From contig VSDK01015182.1 in assembly GCA_009767595.1 (NCBI GenBank), forward strand, positions 228,778 through 292,777: a stretch of 64,000 nucleotides of DNA, in the 5' to 3' direction. The notes under the pieces are model-generated. The model did not search any database, had not been told where the DNA came from, and worked only from the letters and a program-made list of their open reading frames with translations. The DNA is from Symbiodinium kawagutii. Lineage: Eukaryota; Sar; Dinophyceae; Suessiales; Symbiodiniaceae. This document shows positions 48,901 to 56,086 of this stretch, piece by piece (the stretch's first letter is position 1; every line of letters begins with the position of its first letter). A program made the translations under genes and the position numbers.

Positions 48901-51567
48901 TATCTTCCCTGTCTTGAAGCTGCTGCACTGGGTGAACGCTTGCAATGTCGTCCACTGAACAGAACAATGCTCTGGCGGCATCCATGCGAGTAGGTGTGGC
49001 TTGACTTTCTGGGAGGTCAAGTCGTCCATTCATGGAGTCACGTGAGAAGAAAGTCCATGTGATGATGTTTTCTTCTTCTGATTCTGTTCGATTGGTAGAG
49101 GATCTAGCATCTGGATCTGATAAATCGTCATCTGAACCTTGCACATCATGGTCCTCATGACGTTCGGAATCCCTCGATCTCGATCGATCACGCTGCATGA
49201 ACGATACCGTGTCGCCCTGCCATTCATGGGATTGATGCACTTGTGGGAGTCTCCGGATCAACACGGCCCCGGGGGACAGCGGTTCCTGGAGGTCCACACG
49301 TGCTTCCATGTTGTGTGGGGATAGGTCAGGGTAGGCCGCATCCTGACGTCCCCGCCGTATGTGCAATCTCCATGGTTTGTTGGTGCTGCGAAAAATGTCT
49401 TGATGTTGGATTTTGGTACGAAACATCTTCCATTCATCTGCCAAGCCTATATGCACGACGATCTGGGGGACAAAAGAAACCTTCTTAGTTTGTTCTGGTG
49501 GAGCTCGTCGGAGGATTCCTGGGCGTGAGCAATTGCACGGAGGCGGAACAGTATGCTGCCATGGCGGTTGGCCATGGACTTCCCACTGCAACTGTGCTGC
49601 GTTGTCAATTGCTTGCCATGGTGAGAGGAAATCTTCCTCACCAACAATGGAATGCAACCACGATGCTACGGCTGTGCTGGTGGATAGGGGGAGGATATCC
49701 TGCCCTAGACAAGCTACACTCAAGATGCCAACTTGCCGGGCACGCCAAAAGGCGTAGTGGATGGAGCAGCTAGACCTGTTGAGTCTTCGACCGTCAACAT
49801 GTCCTCGTCCTTCACACCTGTCTTTTGCCGCTTGTATGCTGACTCTTGCACAACTGCATCGGCTCTGTCCTTGATTTCCGAGAGCTGCTGAGTCATATTC
49901 AGGAGACCTTCCTTGAGCGCCTCCTGAGGCGGTGTTCGAAGAGGTGGAGACTCTTCGTCCGATATTTCCTGGGTTTCTTCGTTGTCCTTCTCGACGGTGC
50001 TTTTCTCTATGGCTTTCAATGCATCCTTGGCTTCCTTCAAGTTGGCCTGGGCTTTCACGACGTCTTCCTCCAAAGCAGAGTCCCTCTCTGTGAAGTCTTT
50101 GACGTAGCCTTGCCATTGCTCGACAGATTGCCGAAGGTACATCTGCCACGCTTGATGGAGCTGTGTGCGAGCCATCTTTGCCGCCTGTAGGGATTTGCGA
50201 GCTCCTCCATACCGAGTGACCGCTTTGTGCAAATCCGTAGTCGATGCAATGCCTTGTTCCTTCTCCTTCTGGGATACAAACGCTTGCACTTCTGGCGATG
50301 CATTTTCCTGCTTCTTGACCAATGAAAGCAAGTGCTGGAGGTCTGTCTCTGCTTGACTGGGAGCTTGAGAGCTGGTGGCTCCAGAGGGAGCAGGGGTCGG
50401 CTGCTGTTGAATCCATGGTGGTGGATTCAGTGGAGGCACATAGAACTTGTCCTTTCCCTTGTTGTTCTTGGCCCCTTTGCCTTGTCCCTTGCCACCCTTT
50501 CCACTTCCTTTCGGTCGCTGGGAGTTCGATCGATCTCTGGGAGCTTGTCGTTGGCGAGGTGACTGCGATCGATCTCCTTGGTCCCAATGATCCCATTGTG
50601 TCTCCCATGCTGGCGGGTAATTGGTCCACGGCGGCTGCTTGGGCTTCTGCTTCTGCTGTGGTTGATGTACGTAGGATCGATCCATGACTTGCTGCCAAGG
50701 ATATCGGCAGTGGTAGCAATACTCCTCTTCTCCCTTTGTGAATTTGCGGCAGAAGAGGCACTTCCATGGGTCCAACTTCTTCTTGGTGGTCATCGCTGCC
50801 ACACGAATGGTGCGGATGAGTGAGAAGTCTCGAGAATGGTGTTTTCTCAATTGAGCTGCAATCTGCAGCAGTTGGACCTTGTCCAAAATTTCGTGGCCCC
50901 TCCTGTGTAGGTACCACTTGAAGCGGGCAACTGAGCGTTGCCGCCTTTGATGTCTTCGCTGCGAGGGTGTGATGTTGACAGATCAGTGCAATCACGCACC
51001 AACGTATCACGGAGCGGATTGTCATACACCTCCAGGAAGACGACGAATTGAGGGTTTATGGAGAACCCTAAACCAGGCACCGAGCGCTATGGCTGGAAGG
51101 CAGATGCCCGCGGGAAACCCGCTAGGTCTTCCACTCTAATCGGTTTGGGAGTACCGAAAACCGTTAGAGCAGAAACGCCTCACACAGGAACAAAAACAAA
51201 TAATAAACACCAGGAACGCACAAGGCCAAGATTTCAGTACGCTGTGAAAGCTATCATTCCTCCACAGTCATGATGAACCATGTCTAACCTCCACATTATC
51301 TATCAATTATTATTGTATCCAAACTATATCTATCAGCTGTCAGTCATTGTTATCCTCCCATATCCTCCCATGATCCAACAAAATCCTGGTGAGTCCTCCA
51401 TGAAATCCCGGTGAATCCTGATCCTGTTTTTCCTCCAGAATTCCTCCATGAAAAACACTCCCATGGCCGTGACCCTGGTGAATTCTAGTGCCACGGCACT
51501 GACAATCGATGGTGTACTTCGTCTTCGCTGCAGGCTTCGCCTTGGGCGTTGCCTTTGGGCCCGGCAT
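36954..51567 (-). CDS. RPL22: 60S ribosomal protein eL22, complete, 4 exons
   Basis: Exons: 51567-51500 (ATG), 40468-40375, 37822-37745 and 37115-36954 (TGA). Phases match exactly and give 133 residues, the normal eL22 length (about 130). Landmarks: a short basic N-terminus rich in Lys, Pro and Ala; [27 protein letters not shown] with the following [53 protein letters not shown]; and an acidic tail. eL22 sits on the outer surface of the large ribosomal subunit and binds rRNA. Donors are GT (51499), GC (40374) and GC (37744); all acceptors are AG|G. Intron 1 is about 11.0 kb and contains a sense-oriented retrotransposon; intron 2 (about 2.55 kb) contains a same-strand intronless ORF. An intact frame across all four exons argues that the gene is functional despite the insertions. 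Confidence 0.95.
38222..39853 (-). CDS. Intronless 543-residue zinc-binding/helical protein, nested in eL22 intron 2
   Basis: The single uninterrupted ORF starts at the first ATG (39853, [13 protein letters not shown]); the frame is open further upstream without an ATG. Residues about 15-75 contain a Cys/His cluster ([20 protein letters not shown], then [15 protein letters not shown]) resembling a B-box-like zinc fold, followed by a short coiled-coil-like segment. The acidic stretch [12 protein letters not shown] comes next, and the remainder is mainly helical with ARM-like character. No enzyme motif is seen and the family is not recognised. It lies on the same strand as eL22, wholly within its second intron. 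Its lack of introns contrasts with all other confident genes here and suggests retroposition from an mRNA. Whether it is expressed cannot be judged from sequence. Confidence 0.75.
   Translation of the reverse strand: MAENVTGSTSTPGKAEQCYIFDCQQPAKWRFKCSSHTCPGLTPLAGYGGEPGPVNIRLCQQHRDGDCPTCQKRIERIELQLQSDEVCTMTASDGEDRMVPEDGDGDDIAADGIGEAFSEVADESVRSLCGFECGGGLERFVNDDFGCILRKCWRWQAVVLRRLHRPSLLKTTRGVVEILSMALHFSRSFGWVEQACQDGAIASIVQMLEHPLIMKMYTNQNPSFSIIPATLCCSVIEQSVSLHGPSAKQALDADLFRLVKHVVLPAAVHGKDAGFSEEHLSKMVVEAMLAVACTAVGVAQTPGDHDIPKITFEMKRSTAESLCPMFHLFPETQHALEKNGEELVDLLQFFVPAAFLMHENTSHLVCDQVDPALLLQQPSHQSQDALAGALLQIVQCHCVQERSLRNMHWMFAKCPSCIRNRLRGHFQCRFDARCLQVTMLKKWDAFVKHCRFHKELVKAETLLKKLARTSKRKDIVHRAVYLLIVLMFYDESGLLQETFWEERHALFGHACSVLGVPILNATFMSLSFGRYSSYEGWSKSMSD
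39901..39908 (-). promoter_or_regulatory. Possible relict spliced-leader end (GGCTCAAG)
   Basis: The minus strand reads CCCCGGCTCAAG about 48 bp before the ATG of the nested intronless ORF. The dinoflagellate spliced leader ends in TTTTGGCTCAAG, so 8 of the last 12 bases match. A remnant leader at the 5' end of an intronless gene would mark a retroposed, trans-spliced mRNA. The match is short and could be chance. Confidence 0.3.
40804..40849. other. Small hairpin pair downstream of retrotransposon ORF3
   Basis: CCCAAgtTTGGG (40804-40815) and CCCAACcaaaGTTGGG (40834-40849) are two adjacent short stem-loops about 120-170 bp after the ORF3 stop. LINE 3' ends often carry stem-loops recognised by the reverse transcriptase, so these may mark the 3' tail. 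The role is inferred only. Confidence 0.35.
40972..45945 (-). CDS. Retrotransposon ORF3: endonuclease end, reverse transcriptase, C2H2 finger, C5-methyltransferase-like domain
   Basis: About 1650 codons open without an ATG at the start; it continues the endonuclease begun in ORF2 after a +1 shift. Residues about 5-190: rest of the endonuclease with [20 protein letters not shown] (Asp/Asn) and TDHLPL (Asp-His). Residues about 470-800: reverse transcriptase with [23 protein letters not shown] (motif A Asp), [16 protein letters not shown] (motif B) and AWVDDVTIP (motif C, VDD). Around 1090: paired Cys/His fingers ([20 protein letters not shown] and [17 protein letters not shown]). Residues about 1365-1620: a domain with [22 protein letters not shown] and VVEHPAE, resembling motifs I, IV (catalytic Pro-Pro-Cys) and VI of cytosine-5 methyltransferases, but divergent. 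Stop at 40972. The enzyme would nick the target and copy element RNA by target-primed reverse transcription. Confidence 0.9.
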   Translation of the reverse strand: MITQLVKGHEGVQVWLNTSLRIGRGRAIQQHDVRILYSAPDMLIIMLDHPLLRCILINGHAPHSGHPEDCIRAFWQPITACIRRHGPKIRYILAGDLNAHLGDISTAAVGTRAAQLENSSGSILHEWAMEHHMWIPSTFDQCHEGCDYTYIAPDGQSFHRLDYFAISAHFDATQIRTRVLTHVDIGITRTDHLPLQCTITFRAAAARNHRTKPKRWTGPQLAEFFSRPEAYPAFAQKMALPSWTSSTHEQASVFERQIKDGLPPPGRQMTHRRKRHLSEETWELIQQKSQLFHRLQMSRRDNMKRFTRFTFAAWKNLASAAPVSSELCPWPTAIQQIQAEQKEADHQDASLWAKWKEVTAQVKTWIRYEDTCYYAHLAQQAGQVASQSGLTALWKQLKGVLPKHAKKRSTHQYGVHADFLHHFEQLEAGTTIPIPRYVDQLNCERQALRAQRPLVQTMQLQEMPTLCEVEKHILKQQPKKAAGPDGLPPELLRGAPAILSPLVHNLLMKSFLEADEPASYKGGTLHAIFKGKGRVEDPTKSRGILLANTLSKVAHSWARSRLLEVYQSRRTAGQLGGLPARQSLVATHLIRAYSQIAAHHKVSHAMIFLDVKSAFHHMLREWVLLVRSPLLQADLMTMFEGTPLEAEEVYPRIQQAMCVQPEDFPPGLRWYVHSLHSGTWFQLHGHNPDETQEEEITATTRGSRPGSPIADVAFNIHMAAIMGDIETALAAIPGYAEGHQALGCHLPPLAWVDDVTIPIIATVPTRLVPLLQEAMSAIHSIFAASGLTLSYEAGKSEIVAMYRGPGAEAARLALFDRPQTPLLTFSTEAVVVSMRIVSSYRHLGVRYAMDANLQQEIRQRLGQGQAAYHEVKRQIFQNYHIPAETRMALMHSLVFSRTFYGAATWSRISPTQLAQLDSHLAKLQRQVLREQHVDSKPTVPTRILRTQYRLPSVQDLQRKMRLCHLWTVATCQEEYYRQILIAEYDTAGGFLSEACDDLAWMEEVVPLPFALPATHPWPWTAILQQIAQHHAWKALVTRAYRNFLQQEHLAWSTWDLHRQFLMDWTQDSGHHFDYLFKAQNPAEPLLEYECPTCRKCFPSHKQRSIHQYASHGVIAQERAFVQSTICGACLRDFRTSHRLQQHYRYRPNLCFERILLTKEPDTPEVILLPEHLTGVARLPCVRHHHGPLRPTLAQYRRSQKGLQIWELKCALGRSGLEPFLTTPRTWDRHFQALDSLMTTRPDDPLQLVMNYVDTTARPGMHQDIPFLAHWLAAYDSPTARLLADVAPVVELLTDHIPEVAVFVQWIRLTQQLQEMPYVTESIWTSPDSIDVPPAAPVTWSSWRTTMEDLEKNLKDAPLPPVDIPAPFHAPVIIILHMYSGRRRPFDFQSWAEHYVQEKALGSVLLLSLDTAVSSSMDIFQKKTWNFIMEAARAGAIQGLLVGPPCETWSAARANKLHTHGPRPLRSRAQPWGLGHRGFKELLQLQMGSTLLLRALWVVYHVAIRGYPTVVEHPAEAEDMEAPSIWLTALVQLLLSEAGPCRKLTVEQWRWGSVGVKPTTFMYSNHSLDVFLNKHRQDHVPRPTSALLGKNADGTFRTSRAKEYGAILCRALADALTSRVNHSESTAQDPIWLPQALEFARLSATQFATTWKPDYQPQ
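45917..49735 (-). CDS. Retrotransposon ORF2: unknown region, RNase H, start of AP endonuclease
   Basis: The frame stays open from 51025, but its first 430 codons overlap ORF1 and look like a shadow; real coding probably begins near 49735 ([15 protein letters not shown]). About 900 residues follow without a family I recognise, including recurring motifs such as [14 protein letters not shown] and [18 protein letters not shown]. Next comes an RNase H domain (about 46790-46370) with [10 protein letters not shown] (Asp), [10 protein letters not shown] (Glu), [10 protein letters not shown] (Asp) and [16 protein letters not shown] (His, Asp). The last about 70 codons start an exonuclease-endonuclease-phosphatase fold: [12 protein letters not shown] and VCLQETRH with its catalytic Glu. 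The frame then stops at 45917 in the middle of that domain. RNase H upstream of the endonuclease is an unusual order; in most LINEs it follows the reverse transcriptase. Confidence 0.82.
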   Translation of the reverse strand, partial: QVGILSVACLGQDILPLSTSTAVASWLHSIVGEEDFLSPWQAIDNAAQLQWEVHGQPPWQHTVPPPCNCSRPGILRRAPPEQTKKVSFVPQIVVHIGLADEWKMFRTKIQHQDIFRSTNKPWRLHIRRGRQDAAYPDLSPHNMEARVDLQEPLSPGAVLIRRLPQVHQSHEWQGDTVSFMQRDRSRSRDSERHEDHDVQGSDDDLSDPDARSSTNRTESEEENIITWTFFSRDSMNGRLDLPESQATPTRMDAARALFCSVDDIASVHPVQQLQDREDNLVMVIRTEEPPVPRDHMVCFVEVMCLHDQPVGGIPRPPTIHQTIWMLPAHCARDDFVQTLRLAALVNAYPWFVTIEHNGIVWETFDQRSRRFQHGDFLLVRLAPHQTRDHRAQLTDWLLDANIGLWDSLISYAPNSPEAQPSLSPNLVILPETPQESQPCQPFTAFGGLSVHSWYISHTRHNRCPMSRLLTLAPDPNTWARDIETLWEDVMEKGAIFSMHWVMPQPLALHGEPREGLPHMIIEQHNCYRQISTLITTQVMRRDEVVHHRVAVSMPELTTAESYQIATTNEFQCATTYECEVTIFGRPVDLRIPARRPSGLSVLLVMTPRNRDPADEGSLMQTKTHLPRPQTLEAGKYELQQLNQPLWMCSPHEHPNSPTDAPENQHPPAEATGGADRLSQRQIEFTRARTQFGALMQLAWAHDSAVELREEGPVLYIRTYFVSPLRMTHCYVSRAVRLTLPMEEWQQHILDAWRDMVDPAHEVNLYVVMPKPPDTVERRGNGAYVILAQHLGQNDRAVLLTTVEGPSIAHMATIVSPDATRRELLVQAGQYPRCFNMDQLLQCSVSHGGTVVRDDVPTPVSNGYGFMIVILQMPSYMRQDISHVAPVPHPDAEGDPNATDHVNPSSRQNAPGAPSQPPQPPEASGSTPAPRVMIDFAPVFRERAFLMNIPIPILTQWPTEVQIPPAILQQILAYPVWDQNTPPMELQIYTDGSAYKDGHPGSSAVLFVCTQTGWHLGGILATASEGHCALHGEHSAMIWALIWTLKITQPLTFKPQVTFVFDALITGKQTFEDWQSRAHPGWWIIIRSLHHCLHSQNIPVNWMHTYAHQGTFGNEVADLAAKVATQKAKSPEDPIRRWLNDANARCALQWIWLLPHFEQQHASLPPMINQKLIHTIQDREVKPHQVANRRPVSPAEPIPNMVHQLRIATANVLSLKSTQGKPGTCAGARQLSLATIFHQEQMHIVCLQETRHLRTPRQVDHYLVIDHPASQRP
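49720..50793 (-). CDS. Retrotransposon ORF1: RanBP2-type zinc finger and coiled-coil protein
   Basis: The first ATG in frame (50793, [12 protein letters not shown]) gives 357 residues. The frame is open further upstream, to about 50.98 kb, with plausible protein ([16 protein letters not shown]) but no ATG, so the true start may lie there or depend on another event. Near the N-terminus is a WxC-x2-C-x10-C-x2-C finger ([19 protein letters not shown]) of the RanBP2 type, a single-stranded RNA or protein-binding fold. A Gly/Lys-rich basic tract follows at about residues 95-115, then a charged, probably coiled-coil region. It likely acts as the nucleic-acid chaperone/RNP protein of the element. 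Its last part overlaps the next ORF in the -1 frame. I see no canonical X-XXY-YYZ slippery site just before its stop. Confidence 0.8.
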   Translation of the reverse strand: MTTKKKLDPWKCLFCRKFTKGEEEYCYHCRYPWQQVMDRSYVHQPQQKQKPKQPPWTNYPPAWETQWDHWDQGDRSQSPRQRQAPRDRSNSQRPKGSGKGGKGQGKGAKNNKGKDKFYVPPLNPPPWIQQQPTPAPSGATSSQAPSQAETDLQHLLSLVKKQENASPEVQAFVSQKEKEQGIASTTDLHKAVTRYGGARKSLQAAKMARTQLHQAWQMYLRQSVEQWQGYVKDFTERDSALEEDVVKAQANLKEAKDALKAIEKSTVEKDNEETQEISDEESPPLRTPPQEALKEGLLNMTQQLSEIKDRADAVVQESAYKRQKTGVKDEDMLTVEDSTGLAAPSTTPFGVPGKLAS

Positions 51568-52009
51568 CCTGGGGCCACACCGAACTACCACGTCACTGGT
51601 CACCAGGTCACCTGGTAGGTCTAGGAGTGATGAGACCTTCACAGCTTTGATCCACTGAAGGTGACTGGTGAGCCGAGAATAACTGCATCACGAGTTGATT
51701 CCTCACCCTGATGGTTATCAAAAAATGTTGAACATTCTGATATTGCAATCAGCAATGAGCACACCTGCAATCGCACTCCCAACTGAGCAGCACAGCTGTC
51801 CTGCTTGACGCAGCGCTCGCTTGGCCGCCGCCCAATTTCGCTATCGAGCCGTCAGCAGCAGTACATCTGATTGGATAAGCTTATGATATCCAAGAAATCC
51901 AGGAGGGTGCCTATCTGTAGAACACCAACAACCAACAACCAACAACAATCATTAACCACTTGCGGCTGCGTTGCAACAACCAACAGCCAACAACGGGCAC
52001 ATGCCTCTC

Positions 52010-52425
52010 AAGCCATCCCCACGCGCGGACCATGGGGCCTCGTTGATCTGGCTGTCCACCTCCTCCATCTCGTTGAACCTCAGCACTGCGGAGGCTTGGA
52101 GGCGTGTTTTGGGGAGATGATTTGTTTTATTTGACATGAACCGGCCAATCATTAAAACGACCTAATGATCATTAAACATCATTAAACCAAAATTAAACAA
52201 TCATTAAACCATAACTAAACCATCATTCAACCGTCATTAGACCTCATAAACCCTACTACACACCCTAGAAAAAAATTCCATAGCAATCATTGAAAATTCC
52301 CTTCACTAAAAACCCACTGAGGCGTCGCACTCGTAGCTGAGGAGCTGTGCTTCGGGGATGAGGCTGGAACCGTCGGTTCTGAGGCCCAAGGGCAGCTGGA
52401 GGGCGACTTGGGGATGGCGATGGGC
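52010..52425 (-). CDS. Two candidate exons, unassigned
   Basis: The segment at about 52085-52010 encodes RFNEMEEVDSQINEAPW after GTGCTGAG|G. The segment at about 52425-52310 encodes QVALQLPLGLRTDGSSLIPE, then AQLLSYECDAS. Both are GC-rich islands in AT-rich DNA with coding-like frames on the minus strand. They would belong to a gene between eL22 and the material at 54-59 kb. No family is recognised. Confidence 0.35.
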
Positions 52426-53746
52426 AACCTTGGGTGACTGATGGGTGGCGGATGGTGGTGGATGGTGGTGGATGCCAGTTTCATCATGGTGAAATATGTG
52501 GTGAACCGATTTTTTCGCATCTTTTACTTTGGTTGAGACTCGTTGGAGGTTTAGGGAAGCCAAAAGCATGCAGTTTGAAGATGATGAATGGGCAGTTGAT
52601 GTGGCTGGGTGGCATGGTGATGGCTAGTTGCGGCCAAGAACCTTGGATATAAAGGTGAACAGAAAGGCAGCACTGACGCCATCTTCGGGCATTGGCCAAT
52701 ACTAAATAACACCAAAGTTTGAATCGTGATCACTGTTGCTTTTGGCTTGGCCATCCAGAGCCAACTGCTCAAATACGCAATGAAAATGCATCAGTAAAGC
52801 CTCCCCCAAAAATGGCACCTATGGCCAATCTGCATCACACAAATGATTGGCTCCAAGCGATTTTGCTTAGAAGTGCCAGTCGCCAAGCATCAACTCATTG
52901 ATTCCTTGCCCCCATCCAATTCCATACGCATTCCATCGCCAAAACATGGTGCAAAAATCAGTCGCTCTAGAGTCCTAACCTCATCAAAGCTGCTTTCCCA
53001 CAGTTAATCAACCAGCTAGTGGATGATCAAACATATAAGCCTGCACGTCTCTATGGATGCAGGTCAGCCAGCTCGCGGCCTCGCAGGCAAAGGCTGCCTC
53101 AACTGATCTGCATCAGGAGCATGCAGTGATGAACCTCCAGGGGTGCAACGTTGGTCCCAAACCCAACGATTGGTGCAACGGTTCAATGGTTAAACCAACC
53201 GACTATTATTGATGTTGCTTGGTTGATTAACCAATGGTGTTGGTATGTGTTGGTTGCTTCTGATTAAGCACGAGTTGGTAGGCTCATTAAGGCCATGAGT
53301 GGTTCATCAAGCAACTCATCAACTGCTGGACATGACAGAGCTCCATGACCCCCTGATCATCCAAAATAGCTGGCTGGAAAATGAAGCCCCGTCCCCGGTA
53401 GCTGAACCAACTAGAAACGGAAATTCTCCTTTGCTATGTCAGGTTACGAAAGCGTAATGCACCAATAAAACATTTCAAGAGAAATTACAACCACCCACAA
53501 CAAACACAACCTTCAACCTTCACAGACTGTGAAACCTAAGGGACTTTTCAAAAAGTGCAAGATCTGACAATTCTCGTTGAAACATGCCCGCAAAAGCTTC
53601 ATCAAAATAGATTGCACTTCATCTATTCTGTGTTGCACGTTCCGGTGCCACCATGGCGCCATGCAACTTTAGACACCCAAAAGGGGCAACCAAGTTCAAC
53701 CAAGGGCAACCAAGAGTCATTTGTGGCTCCTTGCTGATTGGGTACG

Positions 53747-53768
53747 CATCATCATCTTCTTCTTCTTC

Positions 53769-53816
<48 letters not shown>

Positions 53817-53871
53817 TTCTTTTTCATCATTATCATCATCATCATCATCATCCTCATCCTCATCAACATAC
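53747..53871. repeat. (TCA/TCT)n microsatellite
   Basis: A nearly pure trinucleotide run of about 125 bp. It creates serine- and isoleucine-rich false ORFs on the plus strand. The flanks (52.9-54.1 kb) contain no gene that I can support beyond a possible 45-bp exon near 53055-53100. Confidence 0.95.
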
Positions 53872-54122
53872 CATCAGTCACCCATAATCAGACCATGATT
53901 TTCAAAACACTGACCATTAAAAAATCCGAAAGTAACAGTATAAAACCGTCCTGAACCCATCATCCAATGAGCATCATGAGTGGTTGAAGCAACATAAAAC
54001 AACTACTATAAACTATCATGATGAATCATCAAGAGCCATCTCTACCCATCCATTAAATGTCCATGTGGCATCCTTAGCCCGTCATGATCCGCCTCCATCC
54101 ATTCCAACCCGTGGCATCGCAC

Positions 54123-55448
54123 CTGTTCCCGGATCCGAAGCTTGCTGCGGCATCAAGCTGCCAGGGGCCGACTCAGCCTGGAGACCCAAGGAATGCTGGG
54201 GCAATGGTCACCTTGGACACGTTATGACACGTTCATTGATATCAACCATCTTGGGCCTCTTGAAGGTCAATGATGACCTAATCTCATATGCTGATGCTTG
54301 GTATATTGAAGGTTGATGACGGCTAATCTCAGGCTGTTTCTTATGTTGGGCCTTCACAGGGTGTTTTGGTGAAGTGAAGAGGCTTGCTGGCTGCAAGGAC
54401 GCGAATGAATCTCATGTACACTTCCAGCTTGGCTTGGAGGTATCTGCCCCAATTAAACCAAACAACCAAGCAATGCCCAGAACGTACGAGTACAGCCTTC
54501 TAGTCAACTCACTTATCCTGGCGTGTGGTACTTCAATCGTAATTAACTATTACGCATTCTCAACAGCATAAGAAATGTCAAGCTATCACTATGGTCATGA
54601 ATGACGTTTCAGCACTACTAAGTCGCTTCAAGATACAAAAGGTAATCAATGAACCATTATCAAGTCATCACTCTCGACCATGATTTGCCCATGGGTGCTA
54701 TTGGATGACGACCAACCAATTCTCAGGCAGCACGGCTTCACAAGCCTGCAAGCGCGTGCCTGAGCACCGCGGAGAGATCGGCGGGTTGACTTGGTGGCTC
54801 CGCGGCGCATAGCCAGCACGAACATCGACAAGTATCATGGCTAAAGTGTTGGACCATTGGTAACCACTAATTGGCCAGTAGTTCAAGATATGCTCCCTAA
54901 CGGTCACTAAATGCACATTATTGGTCATAAATGTGGAACCAGTGTTCGGCTATATTAAAATCTAAAAGAAATATTGACCAACACTATCCACTTTCAACCA
55001 TCAATACGCATCATCACTAAGATGTTGGTAGTTGGTGTTCTCTCGCCCCATCACCGTCTCCAAGAGTTCAGCTAAGCCAAGGTAGTTGGCTATTGAACAT
55101 TATTGGTGACCATTGGTAGTTCTTGCTGGCACTTAGTCTTGATGGTTGATACTGAAGTTACTGATGGCTCGGCTGATGGTACCTTGCCGACTTGCAAAGG
55201 AACCCCTTGATCGCCTTTCTGGCTGGCAAATTGTCAGTCAAAACTGGCACTTCAATGATACTTCATGCCTTTTTCGTTCCTCAATCGGCCAAAAACATGA
55301 CTCATGGGCCATCAGTGACTATCGTAAAGTACCAATCTTATGCATGGACCAGTGCTATCAACCAGTGAGTGACCACCATTGCTCACCAAGCAAGTCCGCC
55401 AAAGCCCTGCCGCCCTCGCCTGGACCCAGCTGTTCAGTGGAGGTGATC
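54123..55448 (-). CDS. Short candidate exons, unassigned
   Basis: 55448-55387 has a CTTCCAG|G acceptor, a peptide ITSTEQLGPGEGGRALADLL and a consensus G|GTGAGC donor; this is the best supported. 54177-54123 has CTCCAG|G, AESAPGSLMPQQASDPGT and a G|GTGCGA donor. A GC-rich stretch at 54835-54725 is open in all three minus frames. They probably form part of one gene, which I cannot identify. Confidence 0.4.
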
Positions 55449-55566
55449 CTGGAAGCGGCGGATCGTTGCTGTTGATGGAAAGTGGCTGCTTGTGTGGCTG
55501 CCTGTGTTTCCAACAATACTGGGGATCAAGAAATTCATGATGTTCATCATCAATTCTTCATCAACG

Positions 55567-55631
55567 ATGATGATGATGATGATGATGATGATGGTGATGA
55601 TGGTGGTGATGATGGTGGTGATGATGGTGAA
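55567..55631. repeat. (GAT)n microsatellite
   Basis: GATGATGATG and GGTGATGATG units form a run of about 65 bp that encodes poly-Asp/Gly in one false frame. Confidence 0.95.
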
Positions 55632-56086
55632 ATAAGCTGCAATCATGACGGGATCTGCTATGCTGCAATTCCATGCTGGGTGCTTGATAACCTGTTTGCA
55701 ATCACCCATCGTTCCGATTTGTGTGACCAGCCTTAATTGTTTTTTTCTGCTGCAAGTGAGGGAGAAGCAAATGCAAGCGGTTTCCAAGTGGCCTTCGTCC
55801 AGTTTGGTACATCATTGCACTTAAGCAAACCTCAGTTGAGCTGCACCCGTGGAACTTTGCCATATCTTGGCGGCTGCCAAGCAGAAAGAACAAGGACACA
55901 AATGTCAGGTGCAGCTTGCTTGATCTACACCTAGTTCACTCTCGAGACGCAGCTACACGATGCCACTATGCTACATGTTTACAGGAATAAAGTTCAGATA
56001 TCACAAACACATCAAGAAACGAAATCCTACAGTCTGATGGCATCTCTGCACAAATTGGTAGAGTAACCCACTCCCACAGCAGGATG

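Larger units (their letters stand above)
40972..51080 (-). mobile_element. Non-LTR retrotransposon inside eL22 intron 1
   Basis: About 10 kb of nearly continuous coding sequence forms three consecutive reading frames on the minus strand: ORF1 (zinc finger), ORF2 (unknown region, RNase H, start of AP endonuclease) and ORF3 (end of endonuclease, reverse transcriptase, C2H2 finger, methyltransferase-like domain). It has the endonuclease/RT pair of an APE-type LINE and no integrase or protease, so it is not an LTR element. The listed limits enclose only the coding core. The 5' untranslated part probably runs to about 51.25 kb and the 3' part to about 40.7-40.9 kb; I could not identify the poly(A) tail or target-site duplications. 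ORF1 to ORF2 is a -1 frame change and ORF2 to ORF3 a +1. So few lesions in about 10 kb suggest a recent insertion. Confidence 0.92.

Noticed and set aside
49715-49760. Programmed -1 slippery heptamer at the ORF1/ORF2 junction
   Set aside because: The sequence around ACGCCTTTTGGC does not give X-XXY-YYZ in the ORF1 phase; no canonical site was found before the stop.
49736-51025. First 430 codons of the 1702-codon frame as a real N-terminus of ORF2
   Set aside because: The translation is Ser/Arg-rich with no pattern, while the overlapping frame encodes a proper zinc finger and charged helices. It is treated as a shadow of ORF1.
53653-53954. Poly-Ser and poly-Ile ORFs
   Set aside because: Products of the TCA microsatellite, not genes.
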